Made by a program: the position numbers and the translations under genes. From Phycisphaerales bacterium (lineage in GTDB: Bacteria; Planctomycetota; Phycisphaerae; Phycisphaerales; SM1A02), in contig JAQWLT010000026.1 of NCBI GenBank assembly GCA_029247205.1, forward strand, positions 42,364 through 106,363: 64,000 bases of DNA, given 5' to 3'. Positions 26,574 through 37,980 of the stretch are shown in pieces; position 1 is the stretch's first letter; each line of letters begins with the position of its first letter. The notes under the pieces were generated by a model, which was not told the DNA's origin, made no database searches, and worked only from the letters and a program-made list of their open reading frames with translations.

Positions 26574-28898
26574 CTATCGGCGCTTTCGCTTGCCGCCCTT
26601 GTAACGATTTGCTTTGTCGCCATGCTTGCGTTTGTGCTCGTGCCGCTTCTTGGTGACCGATCGAGGCAAATCCCCCACCACGCGGTCGGGGCGGTCCTGA
26701 AGCAGCAGGTCCAGTTCACGAGCAGCTGGGTCGACACGCACAATCTGCACAGTGATTGGATCACCGATCGCAATGACCGCCCCGCTGCCCTTGGCAACCA
26801 TGCGGCCTTGACCTTCTATTTCAACCCAACGATCTCGCTTGGACGTGCCCATATGTTCCCACGTGACTTGGCCATCCACGAGGTAGCGATTGAGTGACAC
26901 ATACAATCCGCCCGGATTGAATCCACTGATCACTGCCGGCAGTTCATCGCCCAGATGATGTTCGGCAAGGTATTGCAACACCAGGAAGGTGCGAAGCGCC
27001 CGCTCTGCGGCAGCGCTATTGCCTTCAGTTTCACTGCAATGTCGACCAATCGCAATAAGATCGTCCTGAGGCATCGTGCGGTCATCATCACGCAACAGCC
27101 GTTCAAGTCCGCCACGCTTGCGGCCCGTAAATTTCAATGACTCATTTTCAGTGTGATCGAGATAAGCCTCAATCGCTCGGTGCACAATGAGATCCGGATA
27201 GCGGCGAATTGGAGATGTAAAATGCGCATAGTGTTCACTCGCAAGCGCGAAGTGGCCGACGATGGCTGGGCTGTACTCGGCTTTCGTCAGCGTACGAAGA
27301 ACGGCAAAGTGAACAGCCCGTGAAGATGCATGATCGCGTGTGGCATCAAGTAGTTTCTGTAGATCATGACGAGTCGCCTCGTCGGGCAGACGAAAACCCG
27401 CGGCGCCTGCCTTCATGCGAAGATCGGCCAGATCTTCGAGCGCCGGCTCGGGGTGGATGCGACGCAGGATGCCAACCTGAAGCGAATCAAAGAGGCGAGA
27501 CACGGCCTCATTTGCTTCCACCATGAACATCTCAATGATTGTGTGCGTGTAAGCGCTGTCCTCTTCTTGAACATCTGCAACATGGCCTTCCTCATCAAAG
27601 AGAAGAACAGACTCCGGCAGATTAAGCACAATCATGCCATTGCGCTGGCGGCGTTTGCGAATCACACGGGCGAGCCGATCTGATTCTCGTACAGCCTCAA
27701 TCACGTCTTCAGTCGGCTCGGTGTTGGTTTGAGATTCTCCACGGGCGGCCTTGCCATTTCCATCAATCCAAGCCTGCGCTTCAAGGTACGTGAACCGTTT
27801 ATCAGAACGAATGACGGTGGCGAGAAAGCGTGTGTCTCGAACGCGACCACGGCGGTCGATACGCACAAACACACTCTTGGCACAGCGGTCCACGCCTTCT
27901 TGTAGCGAGCACACGCCGTTGCTCAGTACTTCTGGCAACATCGGCAATACCAGGCGTGGAAGGTAGGTGCTATTGGCGCGAGCCTTGGCTTCTTCATCAA
28001 GGGCTGTTCCCGGCCGCACAAAGTGCGACACATCAGCGATGTGGATGCCAAGATCCCATTCTTCGGCTTCAGCGTCCCACGTCAGTGAGATCGCATCATC
28101 AAAGTCCTTCGCGTCTGGCGGATCGATCGTGAATGTCACGAGGTCGCGGAGGTCCGCTCGATGCTCGCCGGCATCATCAACAAGTTTCGACGCCTCTCTT
28201 GCTTCGTGTACAACCTCCGGTGGAAAGTCTGTGCGAAGTCCGTAGGACGCAATGACTGCTGCCGTTTCGACATCAGGCTCGCCAGCTGTACCGAGCACTT
28301 CCATGACAACACCCTCGCCGAGGTGGTCGCCATCGGGCGGCACAAGGAGATCAAAGACCACCTTGTCGCCGACCTTGATGTTCTTGGCACCAGGATCACG
28401 AATAATGACGGGTTCGCGAAGGCGACGCCCGTCGGGCTCTACCAGCCAATTGCTCTTACGGCGAATGACGGTACCTGCAAACGTAGTCTGCCCTTGCTCG
28501 ATAACCGCAACCACCCGACCTGATGGCGATCCACTCTTCCACCCCTGCTTCTGGGAGACGTTGCACCGCACCGTATCACCAGAAATCGCGCCCTCTGCAG
28601 CACCAATCGGGATGTACACATCACCCTCGCGCACCGGCGACTCAGGGGTAACAAAGCCAAATCCACGGCGCGTGGAACGATAGATGCCAACAACTTCCGA
28701 TCCAATCGAAGGTAGGCGAAGATAGTCGCCAGATTGCTCAATGCGGCCATCCTGCAGCAGGGCCGCAATCGACTCGCGAAGCACATCCTTGTCATCTCCC
28801 CGAGCCCGCATCGCAATCGAAATGGCGTGCACATCGGCCTGCCGACCTTGCTCGCGAGCAAGATGGTCGAGTATTCGGGAGACATAGCGAAGCGGCAT
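26574..28898 (-). CDS. rnr: Ribonuclease R (RNase II/R family exoribonuclease)
   Basis: This is a processive 3'-5' exoribonuclease that degrades structured RNA. An N-terminal helical region is followed by cold-shock-type OB domains ([18 protein letters not shown]). The RNB catalytic domain has [14 protein letters not shown] with the Mg2+ Asp residues, [19 protein letters not shown], and an S1 domain ([21 protein letters not shown]). A Lys/Arg/His-rich tail ([25 protein letters not shown]) is typical of RNase R. It is 774 residues. TATCCT with an upstream TG ends 8 nt before the ATG and no SD is present. The 162-bp gap up to 29060 holds no gene. Confidence 0.95.
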   Translation of the reverse strand: MPLRYVSRILDHLAREQGRQADVHAISIAMRARGDDKDVLRESIAALLQDGRIEQSGDYLRLPSIGSEVVGIYRSTRRGFGFVTPESPVREGDVYIPIGAAEGAISGDTVRCNVSQKQGWKSGSPSGRVVAVIEQGQTTFAGTVIRRKSNWLVEPDGRRLREPVIIRDPGAKNIKVGDKVVFDLLVPPDGDHLGEGVVMEVLGTAGEPDVETAAVIASYGLRTDFPPEVVHEAREASKLVDDAGEHRADLRDLVTFTIDPPDAKDFDDAISLTWDAEAEEWDLGIHIADVSHFVRPGTALDEEAKARANSTYLPRLVLPMLPEVLSNGVCSLQEGVDRCAKSVFVRIDRRGRVRDTRFLATVIRSDKRFTYLEAQAWIDGNGKAARGESQTNTEPTEDVIEAVRESDRLARVIRKRRQRNGMIVLNLPESVLLFDEEGHVADVQEEDSAYTHTIIEMFMVEANEAVSRLFDSLQVGILRRIHPEPALEDLADLRMKAGAAGFRLPDEATRHDLQKLLDATRDHASSRAVHFAVLRTLTKAEYSPAIVGHFALASEHYAHFTSPIRRYPDLIVHRAIEAYLDHTENESLKFTGRKRGGLERLLRDDDRTMPQDDLIAIGRHCSETEGNSAAAERALRTFLVLQYLAEHHLGDELPAVISGFNPGGLYVSLNRYLVDGQVTWEHMGTSKRDRWVEIEGQGRMVAKGSGAVIAIGDPITVQIVRVDPAARELDLLLQDRPDRVVGDLPRSVTKKRHEHKRKHGDKANRYKGGKRKRR

Positions 28899-29060
28899 TG
28901 TTGCGTAGGATACCAGTCCCCGAGCCAGCCACCGATCACAAGTGACGATCCGTACGCAATCAGCGCCGTGAGCCCGACAAGAACCACTTCCGCATACTTA
29001 TGCAGTCATGCGTGGGCAGTCAAATGACGATGACTGCTGACCGTGTCACCCGCAAAGGCC

Positions 29061-29585
29061 TCAACTCTTCTTTGGCGACTTCTTGCGAGCGGATTTCTTG
29101 CTTGCAGACTTCCGGACGGCTGGCTTCTTCCTGATCTTGGCCTTTCGTCGAGCGGCGTCAACTAGATTACCAACACCACGACCTTCTCTGGCCCGGTGTG
29201 TTGGGGTCGACGTTGAACCTGAAATCTTCTTTTCAGACGGTTCAGAGGCCTTCTCAGATGGTGTGCTTGGCTTGGCGTCAACCTTCTTAGCGGGCGCGTC
29301 GCTGCCTGAGCCTGGCTTGGTCGATTTCATATCACTCTTCTTAGAGTTGTCCTTGCTCTTCTTAGCAGCCTTTTGAACCGCCTTCTCATCTGCAGCCTTC
29401 TCCGCCGCCTCCGCCTTGACGCTTGCGGCGCCGCCTTTGATGATGAAGCCAGCACCAATGCCAATGAGCCGATCAAGTTTCAGCTTGCTGCACTGCGGAC
29501 ACTTGCGTTTTACGGGCGCTCGCATCGACTGTACGAGTTCAAACTCGTGCTCGCAGGCGCTGCAGCGATAGTCGTACGTAGGCAT
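29061..29585 (-). CDS. FmdB-type zinc ribbon protein with histone-like basic tail
   Basis: Residues 1-45 form an FmdB/CxxC regulatory zinc ribbon (MPTYDYRCSACEHEFE...KRKCPQC). The rest of the 174 residues is a low-complexity tail: a Lys/Ala/Ser/Pro region, then RRKAKIRKKPAVRKSASKKSARKKSPKKS, resembling histone H1 C-terminal tails. FmdB proteins are usually about 70-110 residues. The ATG at 29585 lies 1 bp after the grpE stop, so this is the last gene of the chaperone operon. Nucleic-acid binding by the tail is inferred from composition. Confidence 0.85.
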   Translation of the reverse strand: MPTYDYRCSACEHEFELVQSMRAPVKRKCPQCSKLKLDRLIGIGAGFIIKGGAASVKAEAAEKAADEKAVQKAAKKSKDNSKKSDMKSTKPGSGSDAPAKKVDAKPSTPSEKASEPSEKKISGSTSTPTHRAREGRGVGNLVDAARRKAKIRKKPAVRKSASKKSARKKSPKKS

Positions 29586-29586
29586 T

Positions 29587-30171
29587 TCAGGGCGCGACCG
29601 CAACCTTGGCGGGGCGAAGTACATGGTGCTCGGTCGCAAAGCCTGGCTGCATCAACATTGTGATGTGACCAGACTCAATGCCGTCGGCTGGCTGTTGAAG
29701 CATTGCTTCATGGCGCTGCGGATCAAACTCGTCGCCAATTTCAGGAGCAATTCGCTCTGCACCGAGATCGCCAAGCACTTTCAAGAACTCATCCCGAGCT
29801 AGTCGCACGCCTGTGGCGAATTGCTCTGCGGTCATCTGCTCAAGATCTTGCCCTAGTGCGAGATCGAGTTGATCGGAGACCGTAATCAAAGATCGAAGTG
29901 CAGACGCCACTGCTGCCCGACTCACACGTACTTCATTCTCGCTTGCACGTCGCTGATTGTTGCTTAGCTCTGCAAGCGCACGAAGGCGATCTGCCTTGAC
30001 TGATTCGAGTTCGTCTGCATACCACTCCAATACCAATTGGACATCGCCCTCAGCTTCATCGGTAACCTGCCCAATCAGAGCGTCGTCGATTTCAACAACA
30101 GGCTGTTCGATAACAGAATCCGTGTCTTCGGTTGAGTCAACTGGTTCAGCTGGTATTTCATCGGTATTCAT
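29587..30171 (-). CDS. grpE: Nucleotide exchange factor GrpE
   Basis: This co-chaperone releases ADP from DnaK. An acidic disordered N-terminus precedes the long dimerising helix (ADRLRALAELSNNQRRASENEV) and a C-terminal beta domain (GDEFDPQRHEAMLQQPADGIESGHI...VLRPAKVAV), which matches the GrpE signature. It has 194 residues. It sits 21 bp after dnaJ. No dnaK is in the window, so DnaK must be encoded elsewhere. Confidence 0.95.
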   Translation of the reverse strand: MNTDEIPAEPVDSTEDTDSVIEQPVVEIDDALIGQVTDEAEGDVQLVLEWYADELESVKADRLRALAELSNNQRRASENEVRVSRAAVASALRSLITVSDQLDLALGQDLEQMTAEQFATGVRLARDEFLKVLGDLGAERIAPEIGDEFDPQRHEAMLQQPADGIESGHITMLMQPGFATEHHVLRPAKVAVAP

Positions 30172-30192
30172 GATGCACCTCGCGGTAATAGG

Positions 30193-31326
30193 TCAGTGCC
30201 CTCGCACTGCCTCCTTGATACGTGTCCAGAAACCGGGCGGATCGGCGTCAACTGCTACATCTTCGGTCTCAGCATATTGCTTCAATAGGTCGCGCTGTTC
30301 ATCAGTCAGATGTCGCGGCACAACAAGATGTAACACTGCCACCAAGTCACCCGGCCGACCGCTTCGAAGATCCGGCATGCCGCGACCATCGATTCGGAAG
30401 AGTTCGCCATTTGGGGTTCCAGAGGGAGCACGCAGCACATGTGGATCGGGCGAGTCGAGCGTTGGCACCTCAACGTCGGCGCCAAGCGCTAACTGCGTAA
30501 AATTGACTGGCACCAATACCATCAAATCGTTGCCGTCTCGCTCAAATCGATCGTGTTCTTCAATACGCACAAGCACATGCAAATCACCACGCTGGCCGCT
30601 GCCGGCAGGATCAACTTCTGCCTGTGGAGGCTCGCCCTCGCCAGCAAGCCGGACCGCTTGGCCAGTATGAATACCAGCAGGAATGCGTACCGACAGCTTT
30701 CGCTCAACGCTTCGCCTTCCTCGGCCATCACATCCATGACACGGATCAGATACCACCTGGCCCTTTCCACGACAAGCTGGACAGGCCGTCACCATGCGGA
30801 ACATGCCACCAAGCCCAGCCTGTGCAACTTGTCCGTTGCCACCACATGTTGCGCATGTCTCCGGGGTGCTTCCTGGTGCTGAGCCATCACCATGACAGTC
30901 ACCACAGACGTCAAGCCTTGTGAATGAAATGTCGCGATCAAGACCGTTGAACGCCTCTTCGAGCGACAATTCAAGTTGGTACTCAAGGTCGTACCCGCGG
31001 GATGGCCGACGCCTTCGCCCGCCTCCACCCATGCCTTCAAAGATGTCGCTGAACATTGAAAAGATGTCATCAGGATTCATCGCATGACCAGCTTGTTGGC
31101 GCGATGCCTCGTGCCCGTACCGGTCATACATGCGGCGACGCTCGGCATCGCCAAGCGTCTCGTATGCCTCGGCAGCTTCTTTGAAACTTGCCTCGGCAGC
31201 TGCGTCGTTTGGATTTCGGTCCGGGTGATACTTCATCGCCATGCGGCGATAGGCCCGTTTGACATCGTCCCCCGACGCGTCACGCGCGACACTGAGTACT
31301 TCGTAATAGCAACGGGTAGTAGACAT
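30193..31326 (-). CDS. dnaJ: Chaperone DnaJ
   Basis: This is a type I Hsp40. The J domain ([35 protein letters not shown]) carries HPD. A Gly/Phe-poor linker follows, then a zinc centre with four CxxCxGxG-like motifs ([32 protein letters not shown]), and a C-terminal substrate domain. It has 377 residues. It follows groEL2 after an 81-bp gap that contains a strong hairpin. Confidence 0.96.
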   Translation of the reverse strand: MSTTRCYYEVLSVARDASGDDVKRAYRRMAMKYHPDRNPNDAAAEASFKEAAEAYETLGDAERRRMYDRYGHEASRQQAGHAMNPDDIFSMFSDIFEGMGGGGRRRRPSRGYDLEYQLELSLEEAFNGLDRDISFTRLDVCGDCHGDGSAPGSTPETCATCGGNGQVAQAGLGGMFRMVTACPACRGKGQVVSDPCHGCDGRGRRSVERKLSVRIPAGIHTGQAVRLAGEGEPPQAEVDPAGSGQRGDLHVLVRIEEHDRFERDGNDLMVLVPVNFTQLALGADVEVPTLDSPDPHVLRAPSGTPNGELFRIDGRGMPDLRSGRPGDLVAVLHLVVPRHLTDEQRDLLKQYAETEDVAVDADPPGFWTRIKEAVRGH

Positions 31327-31349
31327 AAGGCTGTCAGGCCCCTGCCCGT

Positions 31350-31388
31350 CTCGGGTCCCTCGCCGACAGCGCCGACGGGGGACCCGAG
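31350..31388 (-). other. Intra-operon hairpin between groEL2 and dnaJ
   Basis: CTCGGGTCCC and GGGACCCGAG form a perfect 10-bp stem. The 19-nt loop contains the repeat GTCGGC twice. No U-run follows on the minus strand, so it more probably protects or processes the groE-dnaJ mRNA than ends it. Confidence 0.6.
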
Positions 31389-31407
31389 GGGGATAAAGGG
31401 GGCTTCA

Positions 31408-33021
31408 TCAGACGATGGCGCCCTGCACTGGGTCTGCATCATCTGCAAGATCAGTGAGTGCGACATTGGCCGTCAGCATGAGCCCTGCCACCGATGCAGC
31501 ATTACGAAGCGCGGTACACACAACAAAAGCCGGATCAATAATGCCTGCCTTAACAAGGTCGCCATACTCGGCGGTCCCAGCGTTATAGCCAAAGCCATTC
31601 GCACCATCCTTGACTTTCTCAACCACAACATCACCGTCAATGCCAGTGTTGTTTGCAATGCACCGGCACGGTGCCTCAAGCGCGTGGGTCAGAATGTCGA
31701 AGCCAAACTTCTCGTCACCCTTGGCCTTACTTCGACCAGCAGCAACGGCCTCGATCGCACGAAGGAAGGCGACACCGCCACCGGGCACATAGCCCTCCTT
31801 GGCAGCTGAACGAGTGGCATTGAGCGCGTCATCGACGCGATCCTTCCGCTCCTTCATCTCGACTTCAGTTGCGCCACCGACCGACACAACGGCTACGCCG
31901 CCGGTCAACTTGGCGAGTCGCTCCTGCAACTTCTCTTTGTCATAGTCGCTCGTAGAATTCTCAATTTGTGTCTTGATCTGGTTTGCCCGGGTCGTGACGT
32001 CAGACTTCTTGCCGCCGCCCTTGATCATGGTCGTGTTGTCCTTGGTAATGACGACACGCTTGACCTTGCCGAGTTCACTCACCTGAACATCTTCGAGATT
32101 GCGACCAAGATCCTCGGCGAAGAACATCCCGCCAGTGAGCGCAGCGATGTCGCCGAGCATGGCCTTGCGTCGCTCGCCGAAGCCAGGAGCCTTCACAGCG
32201 CAGATCTGCAAAACACCTCGGAGGCGGTTTACAACCAAGGCCGCAAGCGCCTCGTTCTCAACATCCTCGGCAATAATCAGCAACGGCTTTCCACTACCAG
32301 CAACGGTATTGAGCAGCGGAAGCAAATCAGGCAAATTTGAGATCTTCTTCTCGTACATCAGAACATACGCATCCTCAAGCACGCACTCTGCGGCCTTGGG
32401 ATCGGTCATAAAGTATGGACTGAGGTAACCCTTATCAAAGGCCATGCCCTCGACATAGTCGAGCGTCGTTTCGGCAGTCTTGCCTTCTTCGACCTCGACA
32501 ACGCCCTCGTGTCCAACCTTGTGAATCGCTTCGGCGATCAGCCCGCCAATTTCAGCGTCATGATTGGCCGATACAGTCGCGATCTTGCGAAGGTCGTCTT
32601 TCCCACGGCACTCGGTTGCTGATGACTCAACCGCGGCACATGCGACTGCAGCTGCCTTGTTAAGGCCACGCTGAATCGCCACGGCATTACCACCGGCGGT
32701 CACAGTGCGAAGGCCCTCACGATAAATTGCATCGGCAATCACCGTTGCAGTCGTTGTCCCGTCACCAGCTACATCCGCAGTCTTCTTGGCAACCTGATGG
32801 ACCATTTGCGCACCCATGTTTTGGAATGGGCTTTCAAGCTCGATCTCCTTGGAGACTGAGACACCATCCTTGGTGACAGATGGGCCACCAAAGGACTTCT
32901 GAACAACGACATTGCGGCCACTGGGGCCCATCGTCGAGGACACAGCGCGGGCCAATTGCCCAACGCCTTCAAGGAATGCCTCACGGGCATCAGTATCGAA
33001 TTTCATTTGTTTAACGGACAT
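31408..33021 (-). CDS. groEL2: Chaperonin GroEL, second copy, without GGM tail
   Basis: This is a 60-kDa chaperonin of 537 residues. It has the ATP site ([16 protein letters not shown]), DKGYLSPYFMTDP in the apical domain, and VPGGGVAFLRAIEA. It ends ADDADPVQGAIV and lacks the C-terminal GGM repeats that fill the GroEL cavity floor. It is clearly diverged from groEL1 and is likely a specialised paralog. ATG 33021 (MSVKQMKFD) is preferred to 33036. It follows groES by 33 bp, between groES and dnaJ. Confidence 0.95.
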   Translation of the reverse strand: MSVKQMKFDTDAREAFLEGVGQLARAVSSTMGPSGRNVVVQKSFGGPSVTKDGVSVSKEIELESPFQNMGAQMVHQVAKKTADVAGDGTTTATVIADAIYREGLRTVTAGGNAVAIQRGLNKAAAVACAAVESSATECRGKDDLRKIATVSANHDAEIGGLIAEAIHKVGHEGVVEVEEGKTAETTLDYVEGMAFDKGYLSPYFMTDPKAAECVLEDAYVLMYEKKISNLPDLLPLLNTVAGSGKPLLIIAEDVENEALAALVVNRLRGVLQICAVKAPGFGERRKAMLGDIAALTGGMFFAEDLGRNLEDVQVSELGKVKRVVITKDNTTMIKGGGKKSDVTTRANQIKTQIENSTSDYDKEKLQERLAKLTGGVAVVSVGGATEVEMKERKDRVDDALNATRSAAKEGYVPGGGVAFLRAIEAVAAGRSKAKGDEKFGFDILTHALEAPCRCIANNTGIDGDVVVEKVKDGANGFGYNAGTAEYGDLVKAGIIDPAFVVCTALRNAASVAGLMLTANVALTDLADDADPVQGAIV

Positions 33022-33054
33022 AATCTGGGTCTCCAAATCGGTGACAGACTGAGC

Positions 33055-33342
33055 TCACTCGAGGATGCCGAGGAGCTCACTCTCACGCACGATGATGTGC
33101 TTGACGTTCTTGATTTCGATCTCCGTGCCGGCATACTTGCCGTACACGACGGTGTCACCCTTGGCGACTGACGGCTTGACTCGCTCGCCGTTGTCCAGTC
33201 GCTTGCCAGGACCACAGGCCACGATCTTGCCCTGCATAGGCTTTTCCTTGGCTGACTCGGGGAGATAAATGCCCGACTCGGTACGGCTCTGAGCCTCGAG
33301 CGGACGGATGATCACGCGATCTTCCAATGGTTTGACTGACAT
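33055..33342 (-). CDS. groES: Co-chaperonin GroES
   Basis: This is the 10-kDa lid of the GroEL chamber. MSVKPLEDRVIIRPLEAQ, the mobile loop (SRTESGIYLPESAKEKP) and the GDTVVYGKYAGTEIEI end are typical. It has 95 residues. GAAGGA lies 8 nt upstream of the ATG. It sits between two groEL genes, downstream of groEL1, the reverse of the common groES-groEL order. Confidence 0.97.
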   Translation of the reverse strand: MSVKPLEDRVIIRPLEAQSRTESGIYLPESAKEKPMQGKIVACGPGKRLDNGERVKPSVAKGDTVVYGKYAGTEIEIKNVKHIIVRESELLGILE

Positions 33343-33441
33343 CGTTTTATTCCTTCGCTTCAGTGCGACCTACTCGGCCGCGATTCTGTTTGTGTGGGTC
33401 TCATGATCGCCATGCTTTGGCGGCGTACGCTTTCGTTGAGG

Positions 33442-35241
<1,800 letters not shown>

Positions 35242-35281
35242 CTACCCGCAACTGGCGCGCCAAAACGAGGCGGGTGTGGAA

Positions 35282-36253
35282 TCACTCAGGGCTCGATTGA
35301 TCTTCTAAGACAGAATGGCCACTGACAGGCTCTGATGGCTGCTTGCCCAGATCTGCCAGGTTGGCAGCGATGAGGGAATCTGGGCTGCTGGAGGCGACTT
35401 CGCTCAGCAAGGCCCCCAGTTTCTGCGGCGGTCGGCATAGATCGCCGCGAATCCACCAAGCGTTGACCAGCAAATACCAGTGCCCTACCACGACAAAGAG
35501 CATCGCCGTCAAGCCAATCGCCACTGGAATGACTCCATAGGTCGAATCCCGCTCGCCAACTTCGAGCAGAATGAGCAGGGCCACCCAGGCCGCGGCAACA
35601 ATACCGATTGCAACAAGCAGTGATGGAATCCGCTGACGCCGAACGGCACTTGACCGAAACTGCCGAGATCGTCGGCCGAGTTCCAGCAAGACACCTCGAA
35701 ACCCGACAAGACCAATCGCCAGCCCCGGCAGCGGCAAGACGGCGGCCAAAATCGTCGCAACCTGCCCTGATGCCCATTGGAAGCCCCCGCCCGCAGTAGC
35801 CATCGCCCCTGCAGATAACAAGATGCCTACCAAGAACGTTGTGATTGACCAGCAGCTCCCAAGTGAATCCTGCCGACCTTTCTGCGGGCGAATACTCCAC
35901 CATCCGAGCAGACCAAGTCCCACAACAGCCGCCGCAAGCGGCCACCATGGCCACGAAGGCCAGCCCGCTGTGGGGCGACCGGCCAAGGTAAATGATTCGC
36001 GTATAGACAGTACAAAGACACTGCTGGCAACAACTGTCAAGGCACATGCCCCCAACAACAACCCTCGTCCTACCAACACAGCATTCTCCAACGGCGGTAA
36101 GCGATGAGCTTCTGGGTCAATCGAGCCTGCTAGTGAGAATGGCACAGGAAGGCCACACTCGGGGCAGCGACCATCCGCTGCCGACCCTTCAAGTTCGTAG
36201 CCGCATGCAAGGCAATCCAGCGATTGTTTCACCTGCCGGCCGATGAGTGACAT
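35282..36253 (-). CDS. Multi-pass membrane protein with N-terminal zinc ribbon
   Basis: The N-terminus has a zinc ribbon (SLDCLACGYELEG...GRCPECG), a form very common in planctomycete membrane proteins. About six to seven hydrophobic segments follow, for example LLLGACALTVVASSVFVL, WWPLAAAVVGLGLLGWW and LLVAIGIVAAAWVALLILL. A polar C-terminal tail ends the 323 residues. ATG 36253 (MSLIGRQVKQ) is chosen; the ORF could begin at 36328. It is divergent from moxR and 115 bp upstream of groEL1. The function is unknown. Confidence 0.75.
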   Translation of the reverse strand: MSLIGRQVKQSLDCLACGYELEGSAADGRCPECGLPVPFSLAGSIDPEAHRLPPLENAVLVGRGLLLGACALTVVASSVFVLSIRESFTLAGRPTAGWPSWPWWPLAAAVVGLGLLGWWSIRPQKGRQDSLGSCWSITTFLVGILLSAGAMATAGGGFQWASGQVATILAAVLPLPGLAIGLVGFRGVLLELGRRSRQFRSSAVRRQRIPSLLVAIGIVAAAWVALLILLEVGERDSTYGVIPVAIGLTAMLFVVVGHWYLLVNAWWIRGDLCRPPQKLGALLSEVASSSPDSLIAANLADLGKQPSEPVSGHSVLEDQSSPE

Positions 36254-36319
36254 CGGTCCATCCACACCCGCTAGCGTCGTCGGGATCTTGCTCACTGGGG
36301 TTCCTCTCTCCCTCATAGA

Positions 36320-36347
36320 TTGCTTCACTTGGTGGCAGGGCTATACT
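36320..36347 (+). promoter_or_regulatory. Promoter candidate for moxR
   Basis: TTGCTT (-35), a 16-bp spacer and TATACT (-10, five of six consensus) lie so that transcription would begin only a few bases before ATG 36360. No SD is present. Confidence 0.5.
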
Positions 36348-36359
36348 TGCCACCTTCAG

Positions 36360-37292
36360 ATGCAAACAGACTCACTGAATCGACTCCGAGAGAATATCAC
36401 CTCCGTTTTCCTAGGAAATGGTGCAGCAGTCAATCGCGTGCTCACCTGCCTCCTCGCCCGAGGGCATTTGCTGATCGAGGATGTCCCGGGAGTTGGCAAG
36501 ACGGTGCTCGCACGCACCCTTGCCAAGAGCATTGGCGGGTCGATTTCACGTATTCAATGCACCCCTGACCTGCTTCCAAGCGATGTGACCGGCATCACCA
36601 TTTATGAGCGTGACCGCGGTGAATTCCGGTTTCAGCCTGGCCCGATCTTTCACAACATCGTCATTGCAGACGAAATCAATCGTGCCACACCTCGAACACA
36701 GTCCGCACTGCTCGAAGCAATGGCAGAGGAGACCGTCACGGTCGACGGGCACACACACGAACTGCCGCAACCGTTCATTGTCGTAGCGACACAGAACCCA
36801 TACGAGTTTGAAGGCACATACTTCCTGCCCGAAAACCAACTCGATCGATTCCTCATTCGCATAAATCTTGGATACCCGGCCCCCCCTGACGAAGCGCGGG
36901 TCATCGAGCAGCAACCAGGGCGGCGTGAGTTGGCCTCGCTTGAATCGGTCATCACCACAGATGAAGTACTTGCCTTACAAGATGCAGTCGATGCAGTCAA
37001 ACTTGAGCCATCGCTCGTCGCGTACATCATCGCTTTAGCAACAGCTACTCGTACCCATGATGACGTACAGATTGGTGTCAGCCCACGAGGATCGCTCGCA
37101 CTTGCACAGTCTGCTCGAGCAACAGCTCTCTTGTCTGGACGCGACTACTGCATTCCAGAAGACATCGTGTCTAATGCGATTCCCGTGTGCGCCCATCGAA
37201 TCATCGGCCGATCCACGATGCACCAAGGGGACACGCTCACCGCGCGGCGGCTGATGCAACAAGTGCTTGAAACTGTGCCCAGCCCTTCATAG
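36360..37292 (+). CDS. MoxR family AAA+ ATPase
   Basis: This is an AAA+ ATPase of the MoxR class, usually a chaperone for maturation of other proteins through VWA-domain partners. Walker A is EDVPGVGKTVLAR, Walker B with sensor is IVIADEINRATPRTQSALLEAM, and ATQNPYEFEGTYFLPENQLDRF is the conserved MoxR segment. It has 310 residues. The usual DUF58/VWA partner is absent: the next gene is convergent hpt. ATG 36360 (MQTDSLNRL) gives the natural start; the ORF upstream to 36243 overlaps the divergent gene. Confidence 0.93.
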   Translation: MQTDSLNRLRENITSVFLGNGAAVNRVLTCLLARGHLLIEDVPGVGKTVLARTLAKSIGGSISRIQCTPDLLPSDVTGITIYERDRGEFRFQPGPIFHNIVIADEINRATPRTQSALLEAMAEETVTVDGHTHELPQPFIVVATQNPYEFEGTYFLPENQLDRFLIRINLGYPAPPDEARVIEQQPGRRELASLESVITTDEVLALQDAVDAVKLEPSLVAYIIALATATRTHDDVQIGVSPRGSLALAQSARATALLSGRDYCIPEDIVSNAIPVCAHRIIGRSTMHQGDTLTARRLMQQVLETVPSPS

Positions 37293-37297
37293 TCAAA

Positions 37298-37846
37298 CTA
37301 TGAAATGACTGACGATTTCAGTACTGAAATGTCAGGCATATTGCGGTACAACCCGTCGTAGTCAAGGCCGTAACCAACGACGAACACTTCGGGAATGTCA
37401 AAGCCCACATACTCGCAGTCAACTTCAACTGCTCTGGCAATGTCTTTCCGAAGCAGAACACAACACCGCACATCGGCGGCGCCTGCTGTCTTCAACTGCT
37501 CACAGAGATGCCCCATCGTTCGACCAGAATCGAGAATGTCATCAATGAGTAGCACCGTTGCGCCATCCAGACCGGGAGGCAGCGGAGTCTGGCCAACGAT
37601 GCCTTGGCTCGTCGTGCTGCGACCGGGGTAGGAAGACACTGTGATTGGTTGGATCCGAAATGACAGTGGCAAGTGCCGCAACAAATCTGCCGTAAAGAAC
37701 AGACTGCCTGTCATGACCGGCAACACAACAAGACGCCCAGCCGCCGCTGCAGGGCGGAGACCTGAGACCAACTGCTGCCCCAGTTGCTCGACTCGGTCTG
37801 CAATGGAGTCGCGATCGATCAGAATTCGGTCTACTGCGTCATACAT
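37298..37846 (-). CDS. hpt: Hypoxanthine-guanine phosphoribosyltransferase
   Basis: This is a purine-salvage enzyme that joins hypoxanthine or guanine to PRPP. The PRPP loop VLLIDDILDSGRTM is diagnostic, with LVVLPVMTGSLFF and the base-binding YVGFDIPEVFVVGYGLDYDGLYRN. It has 182 residues from ATG 37846; a TTG at 37864 is the only in-frame alternative. TACCAT ends 9 nt before ATG 37846. It is divergent from folC and ends 5 bp from the convergent moxR stop. Confidence 0.95.
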   Translation of the reverse strand: MYDAVDRILIDRDSIADRVEQLGQQLVSGLRPAAAAGRLVVLPVMTGSLFFTADLLRHLPLSFRIQPITVSSYPGRSTTSQGIVGQTPLPPGLDGATVLLIDDILDSGRTMGHLCEQLKTAGAADVRCCVLLRKDIARAVEVDCEYVGFDIPEVFVVGYGLDYDGLYRNMPDISVLKSSVIS

Positions 37847-37942
37847 GGGCTCAGAATGGTACAAAAGTGCATAGGGGGCCTGATGAAGGAAGCGTCATTT
37901 TTTATGTAAACTACTGCTACGAAAGGAATTACAATTCGTGAT

Positions 37943-37971
37943 TTGATTCGAATCGACAAACCCGTTATTAT
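37943..37971 (+). promoter_or_regulatory. folC promoter placed for a leaderless transcript
   Basis: TTGATT (-35), exactly 17 bp, and TATTAT (-10) end 9 nt before ATG 37981. A start site 7-8 nt after the -10 would leave only about 2 nt of leader. There is no SD. It is one of the best promoters in the window. Confidence 0.65.
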
Positions 37972-37980
37972 GGTTTCGTT

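Noticed and set aside
28439-28987. 182-aa minus-strand ORF overlapping rnr
   Set aside because: It lies in another frame of rnr and has no family motif or start signal; shadow ORF.
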